Shown here piece after piece: positions 44,214-54,349 of a stretch of DNA of 64,000 nt (position 1 is its first letter; every line of letters begins with the position of its first letter). The notes under the pieces were generated by a model. That model was not told the origin of the DNA. It did no database searches and saw only the letters and a program-made list of their open reading frames with translations. The stretch spans positions 153,144 to 217,143 of the forward strand of contig JABWCP010000001.1 in NCBI GenBank assembly GCA_013360215.1, in the 5' to 3' direction. This stretch comes from a bacterium (GTDB lineage Bacteria; CLD3; SB21). A program made the position numbers and the translations under genes.

Positions 44214-47200
44214 CAGGATACGCGCTTTATAACCGGGAGGCTGATAATAAATTCAGAGCCTTTACCTTCTTCACTTATCACTTCGATATCACCATTATGT
44301 TTCTTTACAATACCATAACTGATGGATAAACCCAGACCCATTCCTTTACCAATTTCTTTCGTTGTAAAAAACGGATCAAATATACTTTTAGCCATCGATG
44401 GATGCATACCGATACCATTATCTTTGATATGGATGCGAATATTATTTTCTGACAGAACTGTTTTAATAGTGATAATACCCTCGTTTGGAATAGCCTCGAT
44501 GGCATTGGTTAAAATATTAAGAAATACCTGGTTGAGCAAACCGGGATAACAATCAAGCATGGGAATTGTACCGAACTGCTTATGGACGGTTATGCGGTCG
44601 CTCAACATGGACTTTAAAACAGTCAGAGTGGACTCAATCCCCTCGTGCAAGTCGGCCGGGATAAATCCCATCGCATCGGTACGCGAAAATTTACGCAAAT
44701 CCTGAACGATATGTTTGATACGTTGACTGCCATTTTTACAAGAGTCGAGTATCTTCATTGTTTCCTGTCGGACATATTCGTATTCATGCCGTTCGCGAAT
44801 TTCCATCATACCCAATTTAATTTTCTCAGGATCGGCCGATTCGATAAGTCGCTCGTACTCCGTGATGATGTGGTCCCAGCGCAGTACGTTTTCTTCGAGC
44901 AGGTGGAGATTGCCATCTACAACCGTCAGCGGATTATTGATCTCATGGGCGATACCGGCCACCATTTGACCGAGCGATGCCATTTTTTCGGCATGCACCA
45001 GTTGGGATTGTGTTTCGTTGAGTTCCTGCAACGTTTTTTCGAGTTGGGAATTTATGGTTTTCAAATCGTCGCGTTGTGCTTTGATTTCACGCGTCCGGTT
45101 GGACACTTCGACTTCAAGTTTATTTTTTTGAAGTTCGATAACACGCACACGGTAGCGTATAAATGCCCACAGCAGTCCCATAAGCGTACTAAAACTCAAT
45201 GCGATAAACCACCACGTTTTCCAAAAAGGCGGAATAATCCGTATCGGAATCGAAATACCCTGCTCATTCCAAACGCCGTCATTATTGGATCCGCGTACAT
45301 AAAAGACATAATTGCCTGCATCCAGGTTCGTATAATTCACATAGCGGCGTGTACCCGCAAGGATCCAGTTTTTATCGAATCCTTCTAATTTGTATGCATA
45401 CTGATTTTTGGCCGGCTCTGTAAAATCAAGCGAAGCAAATTCAAATGAGAAGTCTTCATTGTAATCAAGGGTAATCGGATCATGGCGGTACACCGATTCA
45501 ATATAGGCGTCAACAAATGCTTTATCGGATTTGTGCATTGTTTTGAATGCCGTTAATACGATTTGCGGAATATGCGGATTGTCCATCGCAAGTTTAGGGT
45601 AAAAACGATTAAAGCCGTTGGTCCCGCCGAAAAATATTTCTCCGCTGCGGCTTTTGTAGTAACTGCCATATTTGAATTCATTATTTTGAAGCCCGTCACT
45701 TTCATCAAAATTACGAAACATCAGTTTTTCCGATTTGTCATTCTCATCTTGGATCAGACGTGCACGGGACAAACCTTGGACCGTGCTGATCCAAAGATTG
45801 CCATGTTCGTCCGGCAATATCGCATATACGTAGTTATCCGGAAGCCCGTCTTTTTCGTAATAGTTATAAAACTTCAAGCTACCGTCCGTAGTGCGTACGA
45901 TACGATTGAGTCCTGAGCTGGCGCCGATCCAAATATTTTTGTCCGAATCTTCGGAAATCGCAAAAATAACATCACTACCCAATGAAGAATTACTTTCCCC
46001 TCGCCCGGCGATACGTTTAAAGGACGCATAACCCGTGCGATCCTGAACGGCATCCAACCGATTGAGCCCTCCGCCAAATGTACCAACCCAAATCTTATCT
46101 TCCGAATCCATCAGTATAGAGCTGACTTCATTATGGCTCAAACTCTGCGGGCGATGAGGCTCATTGCGATAATGAACAAATATTTCTTTTCCGTTTTCTA
46201 CGATCAATTTATCCAGGCCGTTGCCGAAAGTTCCTATCCACAGTTGATTGTATTTATCGCTCAACAGTACGGATATGTCGTTAGCTGCGATACTCAGCGA
46301 ATCCTGCGGACGATGTTGGTACACGGTAAACCGATTTGTTCGGCGATCAAATTTATTTAATCCGCCGCCTTCGGTACCAAGCCATATCATTCCGTTTTTA
46401 TCTTCCGCAATGGTTCGCACTTCGTTGCTACTCAGACTGCCCGGCCCGGCGCGGTATGCCGTAAAACGATCGGTACCGGCATCATATCGATTGAGTCCGT
46501 CGTGCGTACCGATCCACAAAATCCCATCGCTATCCTCCCAAAACGAACGGACAATATTATTGATCAAGCTGTTGGGATTATCCGGTTTGTGACGTATGTG
46601 ATTAAATTTGACCGGCTTCAAATCAAGTTTGTTCAAACCGCCGCCGCCGTATGTACCGATCCACAGATTGCCCGACCGGTCTTCGCATAACGCTCGGATT
46701 TCATTATCGGACAACGACGACGCATCGTTGGGATTGTGTCGAAAAAATATTTTGGTATTACTGTTAAAGTCTATCCGATCCAATCCCAAACGAGTCCCGA
46801 CCCATACGATATTTTGTCGATCGACCATCACAGTTACAATATCGGCATGTGTTGTGGACGCATCATTACCGGAATGAACAGGTATTTTTTCAAAAACAGG
46901 ATTCAGAATGTTCTTGCGGTCTAATTTGCAAAGACCACCGTCTTCCGTACCGATCCAAATATTATTATTAGCGTCTTTAAACAAAGCTGTAATATTATTG
47001 GATGGGAGTCCCGAACCGCCCTGCTTATCGGCAAAGTAACGTATTATTTCACCGTTGGTTATTTTATTAAGTCCCTGCTGCGTACCGATCCAGATATCGC
47101 CATTCTCATCATCCGTGATCGCTGTAATCCACGAATGTGAAATGGAATTGGCTACTTGACTGCTGCTAAAATACCGCACAAACCGCATTGCAGTCTCGGT

Positions 47201-47707
47201 TCGCATCGAATCGTACGGAATGACGTTGAGGCCATTTTTGGTGCCCACCCAGATATTGCCATGCCGGTCCTCCATAATCGCCGTAATCGAATTATGACTT
47301 ATCGTACGTTGATTTTCAGGATCCGAAATCATGTGCTTAAATTTTTTTCGAGCCCGATCAAAACGGTTCAAACCTTTATTTAAGGTACCGACCCAAAAAT
47401 TATGATTTCGATCTTCATACAATGCCGTGATCCAATTATCGGAAATAGATTCCGGATCCGTAGGACTTGATTTGTACACCGTAAAACGATATCCGTCATA
47501 TTGGTTGAGGCCATTGCGCGAGCCGAACCACATCAAACCGGTGTGATCTTGCAAAATCACGCCGACAGTGCTCTGCGATAAACCCTGATCGCCGGACAGA
47601 TGCTCAAACTTCATATTTATCTGTTGCGAAAAAACATCATGCGGAGCGCCCATCCCAACGAAAACCAACATCACGCCGATGCTTCGAAAAAACTTTTGGT
47701 ACTGCAT
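44213..47707 (-). CDS. Two-component-propeller histidine kinase, third of the array
   Basis: 1164 residues with the same plan as its downstream neighbour. It has a signal peptide ending near FSQ, 14 WxGT-type repeats, a Y_Y_Y domain (YAYKLEGFDKNWILAG), one transmembrane helix near residue 820 and a coiled coil. HisKA follows with His921 in VAGIAHEINNPLTVVDGN. The ATPase has NILTNAIEAIPN, KDNGIGM and GKGMGLGLSISYG. No receiver or DNA-binding domain is fused. It is 5 bases from the preceding kinase gene and overlaps the next by one base. Sequence divergence between the sensors suggests different ligands. Confidence 0.93.
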   Translation of the reverse strand: MQYQKFFRSIGVMLVFVGMGAPHDVFSQQINMKFEHLSGDQGLSQSTVGVILQDHTGLMWFGSRNGLNQYDGYRFTVYKSSPTDPESISDNWITALYEDRNHNFWVGTLNKGLNRFDRARKKFKHMISDPENQRTISHNSITAIMEDRHGNIWVGTKNGLNVIPYDSMRTETAMRFVRYFSSSQVANSISHSWITAITDDENGDIWIGTQQGLNKITNGEIIRYFADKQGGSGLPSNNITALFKDANNNIWIGTEDGGLCKLDRKNILNPVFEKIPVHSGNDASTTHADIVTVMVDRQNIVWVGTRLGLDRIDFNSNTKIFFRHNPNDASSLSDNEIRALCEDRSGNLWIGTYGGGGLNKLDLKPVKFNHIRHKPDNPNSLINNIVRSFWEDSDGILWIGTHDGLNRYDAGTDRFTAYRAGPGSLSSNEVRTIAEDKNGMIWLGTEGGGLNKFDRRTNRFTVYQHRPQDSLSIAANDISVLLSDKYNQLWIGTFGNGLDKLIVENGKEIFVHYRNEPHRPQSLSHNEVSSILMDSEDKIWVGTFGGGLNRLDAVQDRTGYASFKRIAGRGESNSSLGSDVIFAISEDSDKNIWIGASSGLNRIVRTTDGSLKFYNYYEKDGLPDNYVYAILPDEHGNLWISTVQGLSRARLIQDENDKSEKLMFRNFDESDGLQNNEFKYGSYYKSRSGEIFFGGTNGFNRFYPKLAMDNPHIPQIVLTAFKTMHKSDKAFVDAYIESVYRHDPITLDYNEDFSFEFASLDFTEPAKNQYAYKLEGFDKNWILAGTRRYVNYTNLDAGNYVFYVRGSNNDGVWNEQGISIPIRIIPPFWKTWWFIALSFSTLMGLLWAFIRYRVRVIELQKNKLEVEVSNRTREIKAQRDDLKTINSQLEKTLQELNETQSQLVHAEKMASLGQMVAGIAHEINNPLTVVDGNLHLLEENVLRWDHIITEYERLIESADPEKIKLGMMEIRERHEYEYVRQETMKILDSCKNGSQRIKHIVQDLRKFSRTDAMGFIPADLHEGIESTLTVLKSMLSDRITVHKQFGTIPMLDCYPGLLNQVFLNILTNAIEAIPNEGIITIKTVLSENNIRIHIKDNGIGMHPSMAKSIFDPFFTTKEIGKGMGLGLSISYGIVKKHNGDIEVISEEGKGSEFIISLPVIKRVS

Positions 47708-47712
47708 ATAGG

Positions 47713-50700
47713 TTAAACCTTAACCTTTAGATTTTTATCCGATTGTTTGTCCGCCCGCGGCAAACTAAAACTGAAGGTCGAACCTTGCCCTTTGTTGCTG
47801 CGAACCAAGGTCTGACCATTATGAATTTCGATAATTTTCTTTACGATAGCCAGCCCCAAGCCTGTACTGGATTCTCCGGCCGTGGGTTTGGCGCTCAGGC
47901 GTTTAAAGCTCATAAATACGGTTTGTTTATCTTCGTCACTAAGGCCTTGACCGGTATCTTCAACGTGCGTTACCACATCCTGATCACGCACTTCATGATA
48001 CACACGCACTTTACCGCCGGGATACGTATATTTGATCGCATTATTGATAAGATTATCCACAACCGATTTTATTTTTTCACGATCCATCAATGTATCCGGT
48101 AAAGTCGGATCATATTCGTAATCCATGGCGATATTTTTTTGATTCGCGGCACGCCGATGCAACGGTTCCGCATCGCGAATAATAGTACCCAGATTGTCCG
48201 GCAAAACTTCTAACCGGATTTTGCCCGACTCAATAGCCGAGATGTCCAGCAATTCTCGTATGAAATGCGACATCTGATGCGATATGCGGGAAATACGGAC
48301 TAGATCTTTTACGGCTTCTTTCGGTTTGAATGTATCCGTTTCCGCATCGGCGATCAAAAGATCAATATATCCCATAATCGTTGTCAAAGGACTACGCAAA
48401 TCGTGTGCTACAATACCCAAATATTCGTTCTTTTTTTCGTTCAGATTTTCTAATTCCACATTTTTTTGTTTCAATTCCGCGGTCCGCTGCTGAATGATGC
48501 GTTCGAGATTGTCATTGGCAAGTACCAATCGCCGCTCACGATAATGAATTATCACATAAATACATAAGAAAACTAAGGCCGTATAAAAGCCAAACGCCCA
48601 CCATGATTTGAACCACGGAGATCGTATGACGAACCGCAATTGATCTTCGACACTGACTTGTTCGTAGAGATTGCGTGCACGCACCCTAAATCGAAATACT
48701 CCGTCCGGCAAATTGGTATAATCTTTACGAAACTCCGTTGACCACTCCGACCAACCCGGGTCAAAACCTTCGAGATAGTATTGAAATTGATTGGATCCGT
48801 CGCGTTCGTAGCTGCTGGCCGAAAATTCAAATCGGATATTATTGTCATAGTGCGCCAACATAACATGCCGTGATGTATCCGATAAAATCGGAATATTCTG
48901 TCTCTGGTCATTCATCACCACTGCTTTGCGTATCAGTGCATAAAATTCCGAATCCCACGCATATTGGATATTGCCGTCATAACGGATAAGTCCGTCCGCA
49001 CCGCCAAACCAGATGATGTTGCCCGATTCCGGATACGGTATATTGACGCGAAAGTCCGATATTCGCAGAAACGGATTTCTTACGGTATAAGAAATCGCAC
49101 GCGATGACGAGGCGGCATGTAAAATTTCAAATCGTTCTCCCACTTGGGCGGTCATCCACAAACCGAACTGCGGATGCTGCAAAAAGTGATGAACTACTGT
49201 TGCGCTGTCCGACAATAACGGACCAAAAAGAGTTTCACGCACAAAGTGATTATGATCCACATCGTAACGAAAAAGCCCTGATGTCGTCCCGACCAAGGGT
49301 CTCCCGTCCACTTCATACATATACATTTCGCCGATGGGTAAACCGTTAGCTCGGTCATAACGGGTAACCGGCCAGTTGAGTGAATCCCCTTCGCGTTTGA
49401 GGTGAATGACGCCTTTGAAACGCGTACCGAGCCACAAATCACCATTCAAAGACTCGGCGATCGTTCGAACTTCCTCTTTGATCGTACGATGTTCCTCGAC
49501 GCGCACCCATTGTTCTTTATCAATCCGGCACAACGCTAATCCGTCGGACAAACCAACCCACACCTGATTTGGGTTTCGTTTGGATCGCATCATATTTCGC
49601 ACCGAACGATTATCCACCATTTGTGCCTGCTGACCGGTAATCCTGAAAACACCTTGTGCCGTACCCGCAAATAATGAAACCTCATTATCCACAAAAGACC
49701 AGCACTGCGCCGTGATACCGGCGATCGGCTCAAATTTCCATATTTCCTGACTGGATGAAAGCGGAACATCCTTTTCCGGGGATGAGGGATAACGATTCAA
49801 ACGGTACACCCCCCGGCTGGTGCCCACATAAAGCGTATTATTCCAACGCGTCAATGAAAGCACAGTCCCACGCAATCCGTGTAATTCACTAAATCGCGAA
49901 TACGGACTGCCGATTTCAACCCGCGCAATGCCGTTATTCATGGCCAGCCATAATATGCCATTGTGATCAACGTACGTCGCCCAAATATTGTCATCCAATA
50001 ATCCGGAACTTTTATCTACTCTGCGAATAAAACTACCATCTTCGGATAATTCAACAACACCGCCCAAAATTGTCCCCAAAACCATATTACCGTTTTTCAG
50101 TTTTGATGCATAATACAACTGATGTTGAATAAGCCAATCATCAACCGAAGTTTTCATTGCAGCAAAACTGCTGCGTGTTGCAACAAAAAGATTTTTCTCG
50201 CGCGTTGCGATCAGAAACCGTCCGTCTTTAAACGGCAGCATACCATAAATACGCAAATTCGCAAACTCTTTACCATACGGCAATAGATGCAGCGTATCCT
50301 GATCTATTATGTATAAGCCGCGCTTGTCCTGTCTCACAAAAATCGTATTATGGATAAGATAGGAACGGTGAAACTGAGTATCAGATATAATAGCTTTGAC
50401 AAAGTGATACGAGCCGTCGGCGGCGCGTCGAAAAACGAAAAAATATTTATTGCTACGAAAATAAATTTTATCAGCAATACAGCTAATTTCCCAGATATCG
50501 GTAATTCCTTTGAACGACGAATCCAGTGATGCGCTCAGCGAATAATATTGACGAATACCCGTCGAATCTGTTTTGAGTATTCCAAACTCGCCGACCGCTC
50601 CGACATAAATCGTTCCCACCTCATCTACGGCCAAAGCACGGATCGACGTTCGATTAGGAGCAGGGATCAGACGCCAGCGGATTCCGTCGAACTCCAATAC

Positions 50701-50886
50701 GCCGTCATTGTTTCCGAAATACATTAGTCCGCGATGATCCTGTACAATAGACCAGTTTTGTGATTGTGCGCGGTACTCTTGGGGAAAGTAATTGCGGATG
50801 AACGGTTCGCCTTGCTCATCTTGCGCCGCAAGCGGCGAAAAATAAATCAAACAAAGCAGGCTGTACATTATTGTGGATTTCATCAC
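47713..50886 (-). CDS. Divergent propeller-sensor histidine kinase, second of the array
   Basis: 1057 residues. The signal peptide ends near LAAQ. The sensor is a propeller, but most blades lack the WxGT repeat signature and use forms such as LMYFGNNDG, IYVGAVGE and LWLGTRFKG. Y_Y_Y (about 675-750) and one transmembrane helix follow. The kinase core is of another type: His828 lies in LGIVAHDLRSPLTTIMGY, with VVDNLINNAIKYTYPGG and GESSTGLGLAIVKKIIEIH. This resembles ordinary HisKA/HATPase sensors and not the AHE(V/I)NNPL type of its three neighbours. It overlaps the first kinase gene by four bases (ATGA). Confidence 0.92.
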   Translation of the reverse strand: MMKSTIMYSLLCLIYFSPLAAQDEQGEPFIRNYFPQEYRAQSQNWSIVQDHRGLMYFGNNDGVLEFDGIRWRLIPAPNRTSIRALAVDEVGTIYVGAVGEFGILKTDSTGIRQYYSLSASLDSSFKGITDIWEISCIADKIYFRSNKYFFVFRRAADGSYHFVKAIISDTQFHRSYLIHNTIFVRQDKRGLYIIDQDTLHLLPYGKEFANLRIYGMLPFKDGRFLIATREKNLFVATRSSFAAMKTSVDDWLIQHQLYYASKLKNGNMVLGTILGGVVELSEDGSFIRRVDKSSGLLDDNIWATYVDHNGILWLAMNNGIARVEIGSPYSRFSELHGLRGTVLSLTRWNNTLYVGTSRGVYRLNRYPSSPEKDVPLSSSQEIWKFEPIAGITAQCWSFVDNEVSLFAGTAQGVFRITGQQAQMVDNRSVRNMMRSKRNPNQVWVGLSDGLALCRIDKEQWVRVEEHRTIKEEVRTIAESLNGDLWLGTRFKGVIHLKREGDSLNWPVTRYDRANGLPIGEMYMYEVDGRPLVGTTSGLFRYDVDHNHFVRETLFGPLLSDSATVVHHFLQHPQFGLWMTAQVGERFEILHAASSSRAISYTVRNPFLRISDFRVNIPYPESGNIIWFGGADGLIRYDGNIQYAWDSEFYALIRKAVVMNDQRQNIPILSDTSRHVMLAHYDNNIRFEFSASSYERDGSNQFQYYLEGFDPGWSEWSTEFRKDYTNLPDGVFRFRVRARNLYEQVSVEDQLRFVIRSPWFKSWWAFGFYTALVFLCIYVIIHYRERRLVLANDNLERIIQQRTAELKQKNVELENLNEKKNEYLGIVAHDLRSPLTTIMGYIDLLIADAETDTFKPKEAVKDLVRISRISHQMSHFIRELLDISAIESGKIRLEVLPDNLGTIIRDAEPLHRRAANQKNIAMDYEYDPTLPDTLMDREKIKSVVDNLINNAIKYTYPGGKVRVYHEVRDQDVVTHVEDTGQGLSDEDKQTVFMSFKRLSAKPTAGESSTGLGLAIVKKIIEIHNGQTLVRSNKGQGSTFSFSLPRADKQSDKNLKVKV

Positions 50887-53800
50887 GAACCGTGTTGGTA
50901 GTTTTCGTGAAATAATGTTTTTACCGGGAGATCAATGCACAGGGTCGTACCGATACCGGGTTCACTTTCGACAGTGACATCGCCGCCATGTTTTTGCACC
51001 GTCGTAAAAACTTCTGACAAACCCAGTCCAGCACCTGCCCCGATAGGTCGCGTTGTAAAAAACGGATCAAAAATTTTCTTTCGAACAGAGGAATCAATGC
51101 CCACACCGTTATCAATGAAGCAAAGACGAATTTTATTCGTATCCGTTTGCCATTCGGCAGATAATGTAATACGACCATCTCCGCTTGCGAGCAAATTTTG
51201 TTTTTCCGCATCGCGGATTGCTTTGACCGAATTATCGAGGATATTAATGAAAGCCTGATGCATAAGCGTCAAGTGAACGGTTATAAAGGGAATTTCGGTG
51301 GTTTTGCGTTCAATAACAATATCTTTATGCTGGCGCATAAACAGATCCACCACCATATTGAGCGACTCCAGCAAATTGGTTTCTTGTATTTCTTCCTGAT
51401 CCAGACTGCTAAACGCTCGCAGGCTATTTACGATTTTGATAATACGGGTACTACCTTCTACAGAGCTTCTAAACATGTCATCCAGATCTTTTTCGAGGTA
51501 GTCGTAATCCAAGGTATGTTTGAATTTTTCATACTGTTTTTTTTCATCATCTGTCCATGATTCCGTGTGTGAGCGTTTATCGAGAAACCCCATGAAAAGA
51601 AATAATCGTTGAACCCGCGCGCGAAGAAGTTGAATATTGGAATACACAAACGTCAGAGGATTATTGATCTCGTGCGCAATGCCGGCCACCATATGTGCCA
51701 ATGAACCGATTTTTTCGGATTGAAGAATCTGAACCTGAGCGCGTTTAAGCGAATCCATCGCTTTCTCTAATTCGTATGTCCGCGCCTGGACTTGACGTTC
51801 TAATTCTCTTTTTTGATTCTGTATTTGCCTGAAGCGATACACAAGAACCGCGCATAAAAAGGCACCTACCAGGAATTGAAACCACGCTGTTTCCCAAAAT
51901 GGCGGTTCTACAATCAAGGTGATCGCACGCCCTTCCTCATTCCACACATTATCATTATTACTGGCTTTGACCTTGAATACGTACGTGCCGCCGTCCAGAT
52001 TGGTATACGTCGCTTCGCGGCGGCTACCGGCGTCTATCCAGTCGCGATCAAAACCTTCTAATTTGTAGCGGTATAAATTTTTTTCGCTATGGGTATAATT
52101 GAGTGCCGCAAATTCGAACGCGATGAAATTATCTTTGTATGAAATAATGATCGTGTCCGTTTCAGAAACGGATCGTTCGAGGACGAAGGGTTTGTTAAAT
52201 TTTTTGAAACCCGCGATTATTACCGGAGGTACATAACGGTTTTCTTTGATACTGTCCGGATGAAAAGTCACCAGCCCTCTGTTACTTCCAAAATACATAC
52301 GGCCGTCATGGGCGCGTAAGGCCGCACCGACACCGAATTCCGCAGAGATCAAGCCGTCGCCCTCATCAAAATTGCGAAATGTTTCCGTTTTAGTGTCTAA
52401 TCGGCTCAGGCCTTTATTGGTACTGATCCAAAGGCGCCCGGTTTGGTCTTCCAAGATACCGTTAATGACGTTGTTCGCTAAACCATGTTTATCGGTATAT
52501 GTTTTCCAATGACCCGTCTGTTTATCGTAACGATTAAGACCGCCGCCGGCTGTCCCGATCCATATCAGACCGTCACGACTTTCAAAAATACGTAAAACAA
52601 GATCGCTTGAGAGCGACGACGAATCGTGGTTTGAACTTAAATGCCGGGTAAATATTTCTTTTTTTCGATCCCACACACTGATGCCCCCGCCGAACGTGCC
52701 GACCCACAACAACCCTTCTTTATCCTGGTGCAACGCGCGAATTTGATTGCTACTGACCGTATATCCAAGCGCCGGATCATGCGTAAAACGACGAAACGTA
52801 CGCGCATTACGATCAAAACGATTAAGACCGCCGCCGGAGGTTCCAATCCAAACGGTATTTAACGGATCCACATAAACTGTAAAAACATTATCGTTGCTAA
52901 GCGAATTCGCATCATGCGGATCATTGCGAAAAACTTCAAAAGTTCCCCTTTTTCGGTCCCAACGATTGAGCCCTCCTTCATTGGTACCGACCCAAAGATC
53001 ACCGTTTTGGTCTTCGGCTATACTCCATATATCATCATGACTGAGACCGTGTTGGGGTTTTTGAAAATGAAGAAATTTTTTCTGATCCGGCAAATACCGG
53101 TTCAGACCGCCGCCGAATGTTCCTACCCAAATAGTGCGGGACTGATCTTCATGCAGCGCATAAATGCGATCTTGACTCAGAGAGTACGAATTGGACGGAT
53201 CATAACGATAGTTGATAAATCGATGCCCCGTGGGACTGATATAACTTACACCGCCACCCCATGTACCAAACCACACCGTGCCGGATCGATCTTCCACTAT
53301 AGATATTACGCTTTTATGAATTATACTACCCGGATCGGTAACATCAGGAAGAAATCGAATAAACTTCCCGGTAACACGATCCATTAAATTTAACCCTCCA
53401 TTAAGCGTGCCTACCCAAAAATTTCCACGTTTGTCTTCATACAAAGCCCGTACAAAATCATGACTCAAACTCTGAGAATCGTTCGGATGATTTTTGAATG
53501 TTGTAAAAGTACGCGTAACATAATCAAAACGATTGAGACCCCCTCCGGATGTAGCCACCCATAAGACACCGGCACGATCTTCGTAAATCGCGCGCACCGT
53601 GTTGTGACTAAGGGATCGAATATTACCCGGTTCATTTTTGAAAACGGTAAATTTTCCCGTCAGCGGATCCAACAAATTAAGACCGCCGCCATCCGTCCCT
53701 ACCCAAAAATTACCGCGGCTATCTTCATACAATGCCCACACGTTGTCAGACGATAAACTGGTCGGATCAAGCGGATTGTGACGGTAATGTTTGAATTTCC

Positions 53801-54272
53801 CATCCGCCGTCATTTGATCCAAACCGCCGCGAAATGTGCCGATCCATAAAATTCCTTTGCGATCACGATACAGTGCACGTATGGTATTATCTCCGAGCGA
53901 AGTTGCATCCGTAGAATCATGTTTGTAAATCGTAAATGATTCACGAATACGATCAAAGCGGCAAAGTCCTTGATTGAAAGTGCCGATCCATATGCCGTTT
54001 GCCGTATCTTCGCACAGCGTATATATAAAATTATCGCTTAACGCTTGACGCGGAGAACCTTGCCTGTATATAGCAAATGTATATCCATCATAACGATTAA
54101 GACCGTCTTGCGTACCAAACCACAAAAAACCGCGCCGGTCTTGTAATATAGTATGCACCGATCCCTCGGAAAGACCATGTTTAGTTGTGACGTGATTAAA
54201 TGAAATTTCGATTTGACCAAAAACGGGAAAGGATAGAACAAACAGCCAAGCTATGAGCGCAAGTGCTTTCAT
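50883..54272 (-). CDS. Two-component-propeller histidine kinase, first of the array
   Basis: 1129 residues. It has a signal peptide, 14 WxGT-type repeats, a Y_Y_Y domain (YRYKLEGFDRDWIDAG) and one transmembrane helix near residue 790. A coiled coil precedes HisKA with His867 in VAGIAHEINNPLTFVYSN. The ATPase has NILDNSVKAIRD, DNGVGID and GAGAGLGLSEVF. It lies 77 bases after the half-length carB. No promoter matching the window's pattern was found between them, so carB and the kinases may be one transcript. No response regulator is encoded in the operon. Confidence 0.93.
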   Translation of the reverse strand: MKALALIAWLFVLSFPVFGQIEISFNHVTTKHGLSEGSVHTILQDRRGFLWFGTQDGLNRYDGYTFAIYRQGSPRQALSDNFIYTLCEDTANGIWIGTFNQGLCRFDRIRESFTIYKHDSTDATSLGDNTIRALYRDRKGILWIGTFRGGLDQMTADGKFKHYRHNPLDPTSLSSDNVWALYEDSRGNFWVGTDGGGLNLLDPLTGKFTVFKNEPGNIRSLSHNTVRAIYEDRAGVLWVATSGGGLNRFDYVTRTFTTFKNHPNDSQSLSHDFVRALYEDKRGNFWVGTLNGGLNLMDRVTGKFIRFLPDVTDPGSIIHKSVISIVEDRSGTVWFGTWGGGVSYISPTGHRFINYRYDPSNSYSLSQDRIYALHEDQSRTIWVGTFGGGLNRYLPDQKKFLHFQKPQHGLSHDDIWSIAEDQNGDLWVGTNEGGLNRWDRKRGTFEVFRNDPHDANSLSNDNVFTVYVDPLNTVWIGTSGGGLNRFDRNARTFRRFTHDPALGYTVSSNQIRALHQDKEGLLWVGTFGGGISVWDRKKEIFTRHLSSNHDSSSLSSDLVLRIFESRDGLIWIGTAGGGLNRYDKQTGHWKTYTDKHGLANNVINGILEDQTGRLWISTNKGLSRLDTKTETFRNFDEGDGLISAEFGVGAALRAHDGRMYFGSNRGLVTFHPDSIKENRYVPPVIIAGFKKFNKPFVLERSVSETDTIIISYKDNFIAFEFAALNYTHSEKNLYRYKLEGFDRDWIDAGSRREATYTNLDGGTYVFKVKASNNDNVWNEEGRAITLIVEPPFWETAWFQFLVGAFLCAVLVYRFRQIQNQKRELERQVQARTYELEKAMDSLKRAQVQILQSEKIGSLAHMVAGIAHEINNPLTFVYSNIQLLRARVQRLFLFMGFLDKRSHTESWTDDEKKQYEKFKHTLDYDYLEKDLDDMFRSSVEGSTRIIKIVNSLRAFSSLDQEEIQETNLLESLNMVVDLFMRQHKDIVIERKTTEIPFITVHLTLMHQAFINILDNSVKAIRDAEKQNLLASGDGRITLSAEWQTDTNKIRLCFIDNGVGIDSSVRKKIFDPFFTTRPIGAGAGLGLSEVFTTVQKHGGDVTVESEPGIGTTLCIDLPVKTLFHENYQHGS

Positions 54273-54349
54273 GGAATTATTGATTCGATAGGAAATAACA
54301 GAGGAGAGCGAAACGCTTAACGGATATCAAGCATTGTATTGTTTACCAA

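Noticed and set aside
44645-45388. 247-codon open frame on the plus strand inside a kinase gene
   Set aside because: Antisense shadow of the HisKA/Y_Y_Y region, with no ribosome site and no domain.
54273-54349. Frameshifted remainder of carB
   Set aside because: The 77 bases after the stop do not encode CarB-like sequence in any frame and the next gene starts right after, so a simple frameshift does not explain the short length.
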